From Narthecium ossifragum (Eukaryota > Streptophyta > Magnoliopsida > Dioscoreales > Nartheciaceae), in contig OY986969.1 in assembly GCA_963920575.1 (NCBI GenBank), positions 9,545,096 through 9,609,095 on the forward strand: a stretch of DNA of 64,000 nucleotides, written 5' to 3'. Shown here piece after piece: positions 11,782 through 24,797 of the stretch. The notes under the pieces were generated by a model that saw nothing but the letters and a program-made list of their open reading frames with translations, was not told the DNA's origin and searched no databases. Position numbers and translations under genes: made by a program. How positions within the stretch are numbered: position 1 is the stretch's first letter; each line of letters starts with the position of its first letter.

Positions 11782-14700
11782 ATGGCCGTGCCGATGAGTG
11801 GCGGCACTCCACAGCCCCACCTACCCGCCACCACCCCCGCAGACCCCTCCAAACCTCCAAACCCCACCCCTCTCCTCCCGGAGAACTACACACACAAGAA
11901 GAAGAAGTTGAAGCCGGAGCCCGGGTGGGACGCGAGGAGGCTGGTGGGAACGGTGGACTACGACCGAGGCAAGCGCCGGGCCGCCGTGGAGGTCGATGGC
12001 CTCGGACGTGCCCATGTCCCCGCGAGGTACCGCACGCGCGTCGATGGCAGCCGATGGCAGGTCGACTGGAAGGTCTCCGAGGTCGTGGCCCGTGTCCTTG
12101 AGCTCAACCACTGGGATGACATTGATGGAGCTCTTAATAGATGGGTCGGGAGATTCGCTCGCAAGAACTTTCCAATACTCATCCGGGTAGGCTTCCTCCT
12201 CTTCTTTGCTTCGAACTCAGATGTGTTTTATTTGGTTGAAGCGTTAAAGTCGATGATGAGCGTGAAGATGTTGGTTCGAAGTTGCATTTGTGTTAATCCG
12301 AACTGGGTGATGTCGGTGCCATCGCTTGGCAGACAACTAATTGGCTCTAATTTGGTGGTGTTAAGTTCAATACTGTCATGCATATCAAGGGAGTTTAGAG
12401 GAGGAATAGTTGGGATAGGGATAATGTGGGAATAAAGTGGTCGAAAAATGATGGGCAACCTGATAGGTTGTGTATGACTAATATTGGTGATGCACAAAGG
12501 GTTGATTTGGATTTGACTATCCAATACGCAGATAGTTTTGAAATCTTGTCATGGAAGATTCACTGTTGTATTGTTGGATTCACAGGATTTTTTAAACCTT
12601 CGTTACTTCTATATTATAGCAAAGACAGCTTGAGCTAGCATCCTATCTCCAAAAACTATTTCAATGCATTTTTAAATTTGAAAGTGGGGCTCAATATATC
12701 AACCGTTGACAAAACTGATTATACAATGTGTTTGTATTGTAGAAACTAAGTGCAGGAAAGTTGCCTCAAAGAATGGAATAGGACCTCATCTTCTGAAAGT
12801 GCAATGCATTGAAAACAAGCCAAAATACCCAGCCTAGAACCTATAGTGATGGATTTCTTCTTGTCATATACTTAATATTTTCTTACGGGAAATCATCTCA
12901 GTTGCAGTGGGTACAATGGGTCCCCTATAAACAAGAGATTGGTTGATACCTGGGTAAATGTTTTAGTTTGTTTCATTTGCAATTAATAGTCGAGACTACA
13001 CATAATTAACTCGGTTTACTTTGGATATTGATTAAAACATCTTTGCCAGCTTGGTGATTTGGCATGCATTTGCTGAGAGAAAGTCTCGTAGATTTTTCCA
13101 TCCGCAAACTTTGTACTTATGGTGAGGAAAATTTGATAGTCCTATTTAAGTCATGCTTGCTAGTGCCAACTAAGGGCCTAAACCAACATTCCCTGTGGAT
13201 ATGGCCCCAGATTGAATAAAAGATCCTGTACACATTGGGGTCTCTTCATTCTCAGACATCGAGGATTTAAAGTTCTGTGGATTTTGTTTAACTTATTTAT
13301 ATGCAGTGATTGCAGGCAAACTGACTAAGATTTTAAAACTTTTTCTTTGCAGGAAATAACCAATACAGGTTCCCTTGACCATGCTGTCCAAGTATTTTGC
13401 TGGATGAAAAATCAAAAGAACTATTGTGCTAGGAATGACATTTACAACATGATGATAAGGTTGCATGCAAGACATAATCGAACAGATCAAGCACGAGGTT
13501 TATTTTTTGAGATGCAGGAGTGGAGGTATGAGAACATAACTATAAGAGGATCAGGTTGCACTTTCATTTATCAACTCAGTAACTTGATAAAGTTTCTGGG
13601 GCATAGATATAGACATAAGATTAGCTGTGTATCTCATGATATCTGAAACTTAAAATCACAATTTGAGGAAGTGGATGGCTTGCCTGTGTCTGAGAGTGGG
13701 TTTGAGGCTCAAACTATGATGTCCAATTGAATTTGGACTTCTCGCTGATCGTTCCACTAACCAGCATCACTTAAGTAGTCTAGCCATCAAGCTGAACTTG
13801 AGCGAATGATTAAGCTCCAAGACAAAGCACTGGTAATGAATTACAAGCCTTTGCAATTAGCTTTAATCTTTAAATTTGATAAGAAAATAGACTCAAATTC
13901 ATTTTTATCTGAACCGCAAGGCAAATATTAACAGTCATGCCAACTTCAATGTATCAAGTTTAATGTTGATTTTGTCATTTTCAATTAACTTAGGACATTC
14001 ATTTGTTACTCCTTAGCCAAGCACGTATTCAATTTTACTACTCATTCTACTATTCATTTCTACTGGTCTGAATGTAGCATGTTTTCTGATTAGATGCAAA
14101 CCTGATGCTGAAACCTACAATGCTCTTATCAATGCACATGGTCGAGCTGGTCAGTGGAAATGGGCTATGAATATCATGGAAGATATGCTTCGAGCTGCTG
14201 TGTGTAAATCTTATTCCTCTTACCATTTATAACTTATGTCTGTTACCTGACACTGCCATACATGGTTTTCTTCTTTTGGGGTCTGACAAAGCTGTTTCTC
14301 TGCATTATGTAAGACACTCTAGGACACTTGGTACAAGCGTTTGTGTCCAGTTACACTGGACCATGCACAAAGAATGTCATGAAATGCTTAAAACGAGAAC
14401 AAGTCATGAAAATATTGGGTATTTAAGTCATGTAAGGAGGGGTATAGAGGGATGGCTTCAATGATAGATTAGTTTAGAATAGGAAATAGTGTTTGAAAGT
14501 CTATCATTATTTCCATGGCATGTGTTTGATATTTGCAAACGTGAATCCATCACCTTGTAGTGCAAAAGTGGAATGAGTTCAATAGTGCGAGGATGGCACA
14601 TAGATATGAGGCTTGTCTAATTTCACAACAGTAGTAAGCAAGATGTACACCAAACTTAAAGACGCCTTTCTAAACTGGGGAATTGTAAGGCACTGAGTGA

Positions 14701-17700
14701 GTTTGCAGGAGCATTTTCAATACTGTGCTTTGCGTTCAAATGGATTTCTTGGCAACCCCCCGATTTTGGCTGTGATTCTGCTGATATGCTATGTGTTTTG
14801 TATATCTATGCATCGAATCATCAGCAAAGCTTCTTGTCTCTAGAATGGGGTTTGCTGAGTATGACTACAATTATACTCCATGTATAGACGCGTATTGCAC
14901 TACTTGGAAGCACAAATAGATCCAATACAACCATGCAGTAACAAATACATGCACATGCAGCCAAATTTATAGACTTGGTTAATTGAGGACGATTTTATAA
15001 CTAGAAAACTTAGGTATGGTTTCTTGATCTTGACAGTAATCATCAAATACTGCATGTCTGCATCCTTTGGTTTTTCTATTGCATGAACTATCAATACTGA
15101 GAGGAATTTTCACCGTTTTACAACCTTTTAATTTGTAATGTACTACCAAAACAGTATGAAAATTCATTGCTTTGGCTGTGATCTATCATCTTTCTACATT
15201 CTATTGCGAACCTCTTCGGAAGTTGTTTCCAGTTCTTTAATTCTTAGAGCATGAATGCAGATACCTCCTAACCGGATTACATACAACAATTTAATTAATG
15301 CTTGTGGATCCAGCGGGCATTGGAAAGAGGCTCTCAAAGTTTGCAAGGAAATGACAGAAAATGGTGTAGGGCCTGATTTGGTTACTCATAACATTGTTTT
15401 GTCTGCATTCAAAAGTGGGGCCCAGTATTCAAAAGCTCTAAGTTACTTTGAGATGATGAAAGAAACAAATGTATGTCCTGATACAATTACCCTTAACATA
15501 GTCATACATTGCCTTGTAAAGCTTGGGCAGTTCGGAAAAGCACTTGATGTCTTCAACTCAATGAGGGAGAGAAAATCACATTGTCGCCCAGATATTGTAA
15601 CTTTCACGAGCGTTATTCATGCATATTCTGTTTGTGGCCAAGTTGAAAATTGCAAGGCAGTATTTGATATGATGCTTGCTGAAGGCTTAAAACCTAATAT
15701 CGTCTCATATAATGCGCTTCTTGGTGCCTATGCTACACATGGGATGCATGTGGAAGCCTTCACTATTTTTAAGTTGCTTAAGAAGAATGGCTTCCGACCT
15801 GATGTTGTCTCATATACTTCCTTACTCAATGCTTATGGGAGATCAGGGCAGCCAGAGAAGGCCAAAGAAATCTTTGACTTGATGAAGCGAAACTCAAGGA
15901 AACCAAATAAAGTTAGTTATAATGCATTAATTGATGCTTATGGGTCTGGAGGAATGCTGGCAGAAGCTGTGGAAGTGTTGCGTGAAATGGAAAAAAATGG
16001 TGTCCAAGCTGATACTGTCACAATTAGTACTCTTTTATCAGCCTGTGGCCGCTGTGGTCAAGTGGTTAGGATCAACTCTATTCTTTCAGCAGCTAAATCT
16101 CGTGGCATTGAACTGAATACAGTTGCATACAACTCGGCTATTGGGAGCTACATGAGTGTTGGGGATTATGAGAAAGCTTTAAGCTTGTACAGATCAATGA
16201 GAGAGAAAAAAATAAAAACTGATTCTGCGACTTTCAACATATTAATTCGCAGTTCTTGTAAATTAGGGAAGTACAAGGAGTCTCTAAAGTTTCTAGACGA
16301 GATGATGAAGTTAAAGATTCCTTTATCGAAGGAAGTGTACTCATCTTTGATCTGTGCTTACAGCATGCAGGTAAGTGTTTCCATGGATTTACTGGTTATG
16401 AGTTCTCCGGGTGCATTTGACATTCCTAACAAGGTTCTTCCCATCAGGGCCAAATTTCTGAAGCTGAGTCTATCTTCAGCTTGATGAAAGAGACTGGTTG
16501 TGCACCGGATGTTATAACATACACTGCCATGATACATGCTTACAGTACAGCAGGTAATATCAATATTGAGCTTGGTGAAGTCATTGAGAATTGGGTAGAA
16601 AATTTTATGCAATGAACTATTCTTGATCTTTTTAACTGCTTTAGATAACTGGACGAAAGCATGGGAGCTTTTTGAGGACATGGAGGTGTATGATATTCAG
16701 CCAGATTCAATTGCATGCTCGACTCTTATGGAAGCTCTAAACAAAGGCTGCCAGCCAACCAGAGTTATCCAGTTGGCAAAATTGATGAGAGAGAGAAGTA
16801 TTTCCTTCAACTCAAGTGCCTCCTTTGAGATCATATCAGCTTCCAGCATGTAAGATTCTAAACCCTATGCTACCACAGTGGTCATGTGTTTACTTTGTAT
16901 CTTATGATTGGTGCCACTGTATTACAAAGTATAGAAGTGATATCTTGGAACCAACCTGACGTTCTTCTCTTTTGGAGTCTTTTGGGTAGTATGAGGAATC
17001 TTGCTTAGTTCATTTTGATTGCATCATTCCAAATTCAGTTCCTTTTGAATCTGACACCTTCAGATTATGCTTGAGTTGAAGCACATGTTCTAGATGCGAA
17101 AAAAGCATATAGTTCATCATCCACTTTTGAGAAAAGAGAGATTGCATAAATATCTGGTTTAGCAATATCCAGTGAAAGCTGCATCCTAGCAGAAACAGTG
17201 GTGTGGCTGAGGTAGGAACATGCAGTAGATGCGGAGAGGTTGTTATTTTTTCATGTGCTTGGATTCATAAAAGCAGATGGCAAAATGGGTTCACATGTCC
17301 AGATATATTTCTCTGTGATGGTATAGGGTGCAAATGGAGGGAAAATGGCTGAACTCAGTGTCCAGCCACTGGACATTGCAATTGCGAAGAACAGGAAAGA
17401 GATCTAGGAATATCCTTCGGAATATCAAACCGAAAGACATGATTCTATTGTATGTTCTTTGGAAACCCCTAAGGTGTTGACGATGCAAAATCTCTTGATG
17501 GCTGTCTCTTTTACTTTCTCGATGCTACCTACAGCAGCACTGCTGACTAGGCAGCAATTGGTTTATTGTGCATATTTCTGTATGTACTTATTTTCTCCAG
17601 ACGGTTCAGTCACTGTACTGTTGTAGTATCTAAACAAAAGTAGTTAGGGTGATTGTCCTTTCACTTATGTCTTGTTAATTTGAAGGCAAAGCCAGCGAAA

Positions 17701-20700
17701 TTGTATGTGGAGCCAGTTCATATGGAAGGGCGGAGGTTCAGCTTGTCACTATTGTCAAGCCAAGAGCTTTAGTCTTCCATTCTTACTAGTGCCTAATATT
17801 AGGTGGGCTAGGGCTGGATGTTGGGAACTTTTAAAGAGGGGGTTATAAAAAACTAAATGGGATTGGCGATGGCGCTGCCTTAGCTTGAATGAATGGTGAA
17901 ATATGTTTAGGAAATCTAGATCTAGGTGTAAGAATGTGTGCTACCTTTTCATCATATATCTTATGAGGAGCGTATTCTTCTTGTTGGTGGTGCCACAAGA
18001 GTTTCTCTACCTTGTCCAACTAAGACTCTCCTTAGCATATTTATTTTTCTTGGTTAATTACAGGTTTACAAGATTTGATCCTCCAGGTAATGTTATTGCG
18101 GCCGAGTTTGGTTTTAACACTCCTTGGTAGTTGCAGTTGATTGCTATCATTTTCAAATAACTCACTTAACAGAGCTTTACCGCTGTTCTTTGCTCTTTTT
18201 TTTTCTTTCGAAAAGAATGTTTTATCTCCATTCTTTGAGATTTACCGTTCTAACTGGAATTATCTAGTTTTGCCTATGAGTCAACAATATCGATGTCCAT
18301 TCCTTTTTAGCTCTAAGCCTAAAGTTCCCTCGCATCCAACATTAGATCCTGAATCCCAGCTTTTCCTACTAATTATCCATTTTCAATCTTCATATGGAAA
18401 GGAGGAGGAGGTTAAAATAGCAGCATATATCTTGCTACATCCTAGAATACATGTTATGCTCGGTTTGGAAATTCCTCAATGCTTTGGAAGGTATGCATAT
18501 GCTGAGTATTGATGTGCTTAAAAACTGAGATGTAGGATATAGAATGGGGTCCAATCCCCTGGTCAGAACTTCTGTTTTTGTTCTTATTATGATGTTAAAT
18601 TGTAATTCACAGTACATGGTTTATGTTCCCGCCTGCTCTTGGCAGCACTGACTGAAATCCATGACTATTGGTATTGTGTGGTTAGATGCCCATATAAGAA
18701 TCAAGCAAGTGCTATTTAACAACATAAATCCTGGAAAATTTTGGTTGACAACATTTCCTGGCTGTCTTTGGAGCATGGATTGCCGTGCCGGTCCGGCACT
18801 GTGCGTGCCGCCCGGCACGTACCGTACCGGTGGGTTGCCGGCACAAAAAACCCCCCGTACCGTGCCGAGAAGAAGAAAGAAGAAATAGGAGTAGAAGGAG
18901 GAGGAGAAGGAAGAAAAACAACAATGGCGGACCGGCACGCCCCCGTGCCGGCGGCACGTACCGTGCCAGCAGGCTGCCGGCACGGCGCGTGCCACCGGGA
19001 CAGCAATCCATGCTTTGGAGTATTCATCAACAACCTGAGTATGCCTTGGTCCTGGTGCTGATATAACATCACCGTTTTTCATGAGATAGAGTTTTAGCAA
19101 CAACAGAAGCAGGTCTGGTGCCTTGAACTTGTGTAACTTTTCAAAATATCAAAATAATCTTTGGCATGTTTATCTTGCAATGAAAGTTGTTATATTGTTC
19201 TACATATATTGTTGTGACTTAAGCTGGTTAAAGTAGATGCATTTGATGTGATAAAAAAATGTCCATCTTTGTCCATTGGCATTGTACATGGTCTTAGGTC
19301 TTATTATCTGTTTCCTCGATTTTTATTCTTGGTCTTCTGTTTTAAGGCTAAGAGACTGGAGAACAGCAGGTGAAATGGTTGAACTTATGGAGCCCTCATT
19401 CTCACTAATTTCCCTTGGGGTTCTTAATCAGCTTTTGCATTTTCTTGGAAAGTGTGGGAAGATCGAGACTATGATGAAGGTAATTTTTATACAGTGAGCG
19501 GATCATTAATAAAATATATGTAGTTTCCACTCATGAGGACTTTAGGATAAACTACTTTGTTGAATTCCCATGAAAATTAATATGCTTAAAATAACTGCTG
19601 AGAAGTTTGCTTCTTTACTTTCCTAAGAGTAAATGCATGCTATGTGAATCTACTAACACCTTTATGTGTTTTTTGCTCTGCTATTGTGAAATAAGTTTAG
19701 CTGTAACAGGGAAGCCTTGTGCTTCCATTTTCAGGTGGGCTTGAGTGCTAGCTGTGGTCTATTGTATTCTGGGAGATATGGTAGGTAAATTGATAATTGC
19801 CTGTGTCTTAATGCTAACAATGTGCCTTGCTGTTTTGATGTTGCATACTGTGATGTTATCTATGCTATTCTTTTCAGAAATTCTCTCCCCTCTCTGTGTC
19901 TCTGTAAGTTACTGGCTATATTGGCTGTTGCAACAGCAATGCACCTTTGTGTTCTGATCCTGCATGAACTCGAGATTTTCTATGGATAGGTGGCCAACAG
20001 CCTTGTCACAAGGCTTCAAATTTGGAAATACATGATTTGATTATCTATATTTGTAACTATGAGCTGTTCGTATTGCACATGGTTGGCGAGCCCCTTTCCT
20101 CATCAAACTCCTTGTTTACCGATTGATGTGGTTTTATCTGTTATTGCAATGCCCTCTACTAGGAGAAGTTAAGACGAAAGTATCAATCTTCAAATAAGCA
20201 GGATGACACAGAAAATTAGAGATAGTAAATTGAAAAGTATCCATTTTTTCTTTACTGAAAAATTCTTTGGAAGTGTCCCACTATATATCATGTGATGATT
20301 TTTTGTCATAATCTTCAGATGATTTTTAAAAAGAGCTTGTCTTAGGGTGTCAGTAATGGGTCATAAGCAGGTCGAATTCAGGTGGGTTCCATTCTGGATT
20401 TGTGGCCATCCCAATCGGATTTCTAGATTCGGTTTCTGGTCTGTCATCATATTTCAGTTCGTCAATGTTGTGATTGTTATGATACTCTAGCTTGTGAAAA
20501 ATTGTAATACTGCTTTCAATACAGTTTATCAAATGCGCAAAGTTTTTTTTGTGTATAAGCATTTCCAAAACCAATGAAACAAATATCAAATAAACATTTA
20601 TTTTTGATGGTTGTGATGTTTCAATGTTCTAATTTTGGTTTCTTATTTTTTGATAAATTTTCTTGGTTTAATTTCTGTTCAATGCATCTGAAAGATGAAA

Positions 20701-21132
20701 TTAACTTCTCCAAATTATTCCTTCTTTCTTATCTGCGTGTGCAGCTTTTCTATAAACTAGTCGCTTCAGGTGTAGATGTTAGCTGTTCTACTTATTCCAT
20801 TCTGTTGAGGAATCTTTTGGCTTCTGGAAAATGGAGGAAATGTATTGAGGTAATGAAAAATTTCTGCCAGATTGAGAAGGACACAAGATAGCTTTTGACC
20901 TTTGTACTTTGTATCACTTCTTGATGAGGTGTTGGAGATATTTTGAGGGGTAGGTGGTGGTGGCATTACTGACCAATAATTTTGCACTTGTTCTGTGCAG
21001 ATACTGCAGTGGATGCAGGACGCAGGAATTCAACCATCACTACAAATGTATAGCAATGTCTTGTCTTATGCATTGAAGGAGAACTGCGAAGAGCATATTG
21101 CTCTGTTAAAACAAAATATAAGTAAGATTTAA
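11782..21132 (+). CDS. EMB2654: PPR protein, EMB2654-like (rps12 trans-splicing)
   Basis: Nine exons joined by GT-AG introns in consistent phase: 11782-12186, 13353-13525, 14094-14199, 15261-16370, 16448-16553, 16645-16849, 19347-19479, 20745-20849, 21001-21132; 824 aa by my splicing. Residues 1-135 are N-terminal and not PPR-like, with FARKNFPILIR at the end of exon 1. From about residue 150 there are tandem 35-aa P-class PPR motifs, such as KPNKVSYNALIDAYGSGG in exon 4. The conserved block NYCARNDIYNMMIRLHARH (exon 2) identifies the family of Arabidopsis EMB2654 (At2g41720), a plastid RNA-binding protein reported to act in trans-splicing of rps12 and needed for embryo development. Function here is by homology. 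The start is the first ATG in the GC-rich first exon; targeting is not obvious by eye. The stop follows LLKQNISKI. Introns carry transposon debris, but all exons are open. Confidence 0.93.
18774..19012. mobile_element. hAT-type MITE in PPR intron 6
   Basis: A 239-bp GC-rich element with perfect terminal inverted repeats CATGGATTGC / GCAATCCATG, flanked by the 8-bp duplication CTTTGGAG (18766-18773 and 19013-19020). An 8-bp duplication is the mark of the hAT superfamily. The interior has many GTGCCGG/CCGGCAC subterminal motifs. No transposase. ORFs inside it are spurious. Confidence 0.93.
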
Positions 21133-21426
21133 TTTCAAGAAGCGGTTTCATTTTCATAACATACTTCTGCTGTATGTTTCCTATGAGTTTTGATTGAGCA
21201 TAGCCTTCTATAGTTAAATTGAAGACCAAAGTTGGCGAGGAGTCTGTCGAGAATGCAGCGAGTTAGACACTAGTAGAGTTGGTGGCAGAAAAATCAATGA
21301 GATGGTCGGACATGCAGAAATTTCACACTTGGCTGGATTGCAAGTGAATAGTAGAAGTCAGCAATTTTTCTCCTTGTATCAGTGATCTGAAAACGAAGTG
21401 TGCTGGAAAAGCTTAATGAGGCAATG
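21133..21426. other. Presumed 3'UTR and downstream flank of the PPR gene
   Basis: Follows the PPR stop codon. It runs into LINE-like sequence before 21427. No poly(A) signal was assigned. Confidence 0.4.
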
Positions 21427-22331
21427 ACACTTTGGAAAATATTTAGGAGTACTGGTTGATGGGAAAATGATTAAAGGGCATGAATTTAATGAGCTGCTGG
21501 ACAAGGTGAATGCAAGATTACGTACGTGGCAAGGGGCTCATGTGGCATTCGCAGGAAGTGTGCTTCTTCAACATGTTCAATATAGCATTCCAACATATAT
21601 GATGCAAGCTACTTATGTGACCAAATCAGTCTTGATGAAAATTAATTAGCTCGGAAGGAAATTTCTATGCGGAGTGAAGAGAAATGAGTTCAGTAGTTGT
21701 TTGGTAGAGGGCTGTGCACTGAAAGAAGGCTGCTTGGGGGCGATATGGCAACAAGTATTGAGGATGCGTCAGGCCTTGATACTTCCTGAATATGAGCAAA
21801 ATATATGGACCACGCTGATTCAAGCTAGATACAAATGGCATGGACAGCTACCTAAAGAGAAACCAACATCAAGATGTTCTATGTTATAGAGGAAGTTTGA
21901 TGTTGCAGTGAGTTATTTATCTCAAGGTATCTGATGGGAGCTAAATAACCCTCTCTCTAAAACACCATGCTTTGTTGGATCGGATGATAGATTAGAGTGA
22001 CTACAGGTTGGCGTGCTGATGATCGACAGATGAGAATGGAAAGAGGACCTGCTAAGGGATCGGTTTCATCCAGAACTCATTAGTTCTGTTATACACATAG
22101 GTGGATAAGAATGTGAATGAGGATGTTCCCTTGTGGAGGCTTCATCCTCCAGGGAGGTCTAATTCCATTTCCAAGTCTGCATATCCAATGCTGTGGCAAC
22201 AGAGCTACAGTGGACTGAAGAATTCAACATATCAAATGCTTGGAATGTTTGTAAGAAAGAAGACTTTCATTTGGAGCTTGCTCCATGGGAAGTTGCCAGT
22301 CCATCATGATAGGCTATGGCATGTAAGATAA
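21427..22331 (+). pseudogene. LINE (L1-type) reverse transcriptase remnant
   Basis: A 5'-truncated, frame-broken fragment of a plant L1 LINE ORF2. Visible motifs in order: GKYLGVLVDGK, LLDKVNARLRTWQ, FAGSVLLQHVQYSIPTYMM (the conserved C-terminal RT region), then a zf-RVT-like stretch FISKSAY-like, VRKKTFIWSLLHGKLPVHH. At least one stop (near 21646) and several frameshifts. It lies about 300 bp after the PPR gene. No clear poly-A tail or target duplication. Confidence 0.75.
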
Positions 22332-22874
22332 GAAATGGGGTAGTTCTAAATACACCTTGGTTTCTATCAAGTACATCCCATTAAATTTTTTCACATTAAT
22401 ACCAGAAATACTATTTATAGGAATTATCAAAACTACCTTTTGTTTAAGATAATGAGAAACCTCACCATCAATGTCTATTTCATGTTCTTCTGAGCACACC
22501 CTACTCCTCCCCACAACTATCTTAACCATGGAGTTTTCTGGCGGATCACTGCCAGCATGGCTTTAAAACGCGTTGTGTCTATTAAGCATTTATTATATAC
22601 TTATATCGAACCCCGTACTATACCCAGGCGTTGTGGGATTGCTTACCCGGCTACCCGACTCAGCCCCGCCCTTCAGGCGCAGGCATCTTGTCCCACGGTA
22701 GACCCAGCGGGCCTCACATAAAGCCAGCCTTCCATCACCACTTCCCACTCTTTCTACCCTAAACCTAGGTTTTTTCAAGAACAATATAGCCTACATTGTC
22801 TTCCTCTAACTTCTCATCTTGCTATTCACCGTCCTCTCCACCATATATACCTTGACGGAGGATTGGGGCTCGAA
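22332..22874. other. Spacer between LINE and MULE remnants
   Basis: AT-rich to 22560, then about 200 bp richer in GC (22600-22790). The stretch just before 22875 may hold the promoter and 5' leader of the MULE gene. Nothing coding is supported. Confidence 0.35.
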
Positions 22875-22975
22875 ATGGAGTTGCAAAAGATGTCGTTGGA
22901 CTCAGGAGGAGAAGATGAGGAAGAAAACCCATCTAAAAAGGTACTAGTCCCCTTACTGCACTATTTTCTTGAACA

Positions 22976-23225
22976 AAAACCATTGTTTGCTTGCCGTTTT
23001 TGTTCGGATTGGTAAGACCGACTTTTTCTTGTATTTGTTCGGTCCTTAGAGACCGAACTTCTCCTCAGTGGATCGGTACTTAAAAACCGAACAATATTCA
23101 TATGATCGGTTGCTTTAGACCGTTCGTTCTTTAAGTTTGGTTTTGAACAACCAATCATTGCTTATTTGTTCGGCTTTTTATTACCGATCTTATTGGGTTT
23201 TGTTCGGTTCTGAGGCTCTGAATAT
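22976..23225. repeat. Array of ~34-bp TTCGG..CCGAA hairpins, left of MULE body
   Basis: Five to seven diverged units such as TTCGGTCCTTAGAGACCGAA and TCGGTACTTAAAAACCGAA, spaced about 33-35 bp. It lies in the first intron of the MULE gene; a matching array lies at 26085-26275 on the right. Confidence 0.8.
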
Positions 23226-23419
23226 TGTCTGATCATGCTTTTTTTATGAGTTCATTGACATTATTGGTTTACAATTCATGCATATGTTTCTACTGCTAAC
23301 AACGGTGGTGGAAGTGCCATTGTACAAGACTTTTCGGAGACCTTTACGACTCCTATGGTATGTATCCAAAATATCAATTTAGACTATTGCGTTATTAGTT
23401 GTAAATTTACATGCATACT

Positions 23420-24797
23420 TGATGAGACATGAATTATGCACAATTAAACCCCTTAAATTACCTTTGTTAGGCTTAGAGTAGTTGTATTTGATATCTTAAT
23501 GTTTGATTTCAAGTTTAAGAAGGATTCGAGAATAAATACAAGAAATTCGGCCAAAAATCACTAAATTCTGCGAAAAGACTGCTTCGTCGACTGTTTGGAA
23601 ATAAATCACCAGAAATTCTGAAAAACTCCATTTATTCTGAAATTCTGGGAGATGAAAGCAGACTTCAAGATCTACAATTTTCATGTAGAAGACTCTGTGA
23701 GATTCCGTATAGATTGGCGCCAGTATTGAAGCAAAGTTGGATCTATGAAAGCTGAAATTTGAGAAAGGCTGAAATTAATTGATGACGTGGCAGTTAATGA
23801 CCCAATTAAACCGACTACAACGATGAATAAGATTTGAGTCCAATGGATTGCTCCGATGACGTCAGCAACCCGGAATTTAGGAAAATTAGAGTTTAAGTTC
23901 AACTATAACTCCTAATTCCAAGGTTAAGGGTTTCTATTAAAAAAAGGGGTTGTTCCAGCCGAAAATAATCATCTTTTGGACCAGTTTTGGAGGAGAAGGC
24001 TAGGGTTTTGAAGATGGAGATCTTTCCGCGGGGATCAACGGCTTCCTTCCCAACACCTATGGATCTTTCCCAGAAGATGAGTAACTAATTCTAAACTTAG
24101 GGATATCATGAAACCCTAGTGTAGCTTTTGATTTTCTTTGGTTGTAAACTTCTTCTCAACATGATCTCATAAATATGGTTTTAATGATTAGAGATTTGAG
24201 GGAACAGAGTTCCTTTGAAGTATTTTCAGTCGTATAAGCTTTCTGTGATTGTTTATACAGATTTATGATATGGTTTTCATGTGATTTATGATTTGCTTTT
24301 GTGATAGGCTATGCTATGCTATGATAGGTTGTGTCAAGGTCATTAGGAGTAGTATAACTTAAAGTAATCGTAGGATCGAAGACAACCTATGCCAAGAAAG
24401 ATAGGTTATGCCGTTAGGAACATAAATCTTATTTTAGAGATTCATGTGAGCTTATAGCCATATGATCCATAATATTGAGAGAAGTGAACAAGAGGATAAC
24501 TAGAGAAGATTGAAGGTGAAGCCAGGGTGGATTGAGTAATCCCTAGGAAATTCATCACCTGGTTCCAATCCCGATCACTTTACTTGCTTTCTTAGATAGT
24601 TTTTTAGATAATTCAACCCACCTTTTGATTACTCCGCTTAAGAATCAGTTTCAAGAATTGATTTTCAGTTTTCAACGTTTTCCCTGTGGATCGACTCTGG
24701 ACTTCACCACTAATCTACCATGTAGGATAGTGATAGAATAAAGATTATATTTTGATTGAGGTTAGCAACGTTTAACGACGACGTTTGTGAGCAATCA
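23420..24797 (+). mobile_element. Solo gypsy-type LTR inside the MULE, TSD ATACT
   Basis: A 1378-bp LTR from TGATGAGACATG to TGTGAGCAATCA, flanked by ATACT (23415-23419 and 24798-24802). The end region has the family phrases CCCTGTGGATCGACTC and TTTAACGACGA also seen in the gypsy LTR at 52315. It disrupts a MULE intron, so it is younger than the MULE. Confidence 0.9.

Noticed and set aside
18661..19103. Overlapping ORFs on both strands in PPR intron 6
   Set aside because: They span the GC-rich hAT MITE; the surrounding intron is well defined by the PPR exons.
21467..22331. LINE region as extra PPR exons
   Set aside because: The frames match L1 reverse transcriptase motifs, and the PPR product already reaches normal length at 21132.
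22600..22790. GC-rich block as a possible tRNA or structured RNA
   Set aside because: No A/B box pair or cloverleaf could be drawn.
22976..23225. Regularly spaced repeats superficially like a CRISPR array
   Set aside because: Plant genome; units are diverged hairpins with no conserved repeat/unique spacer pattern.
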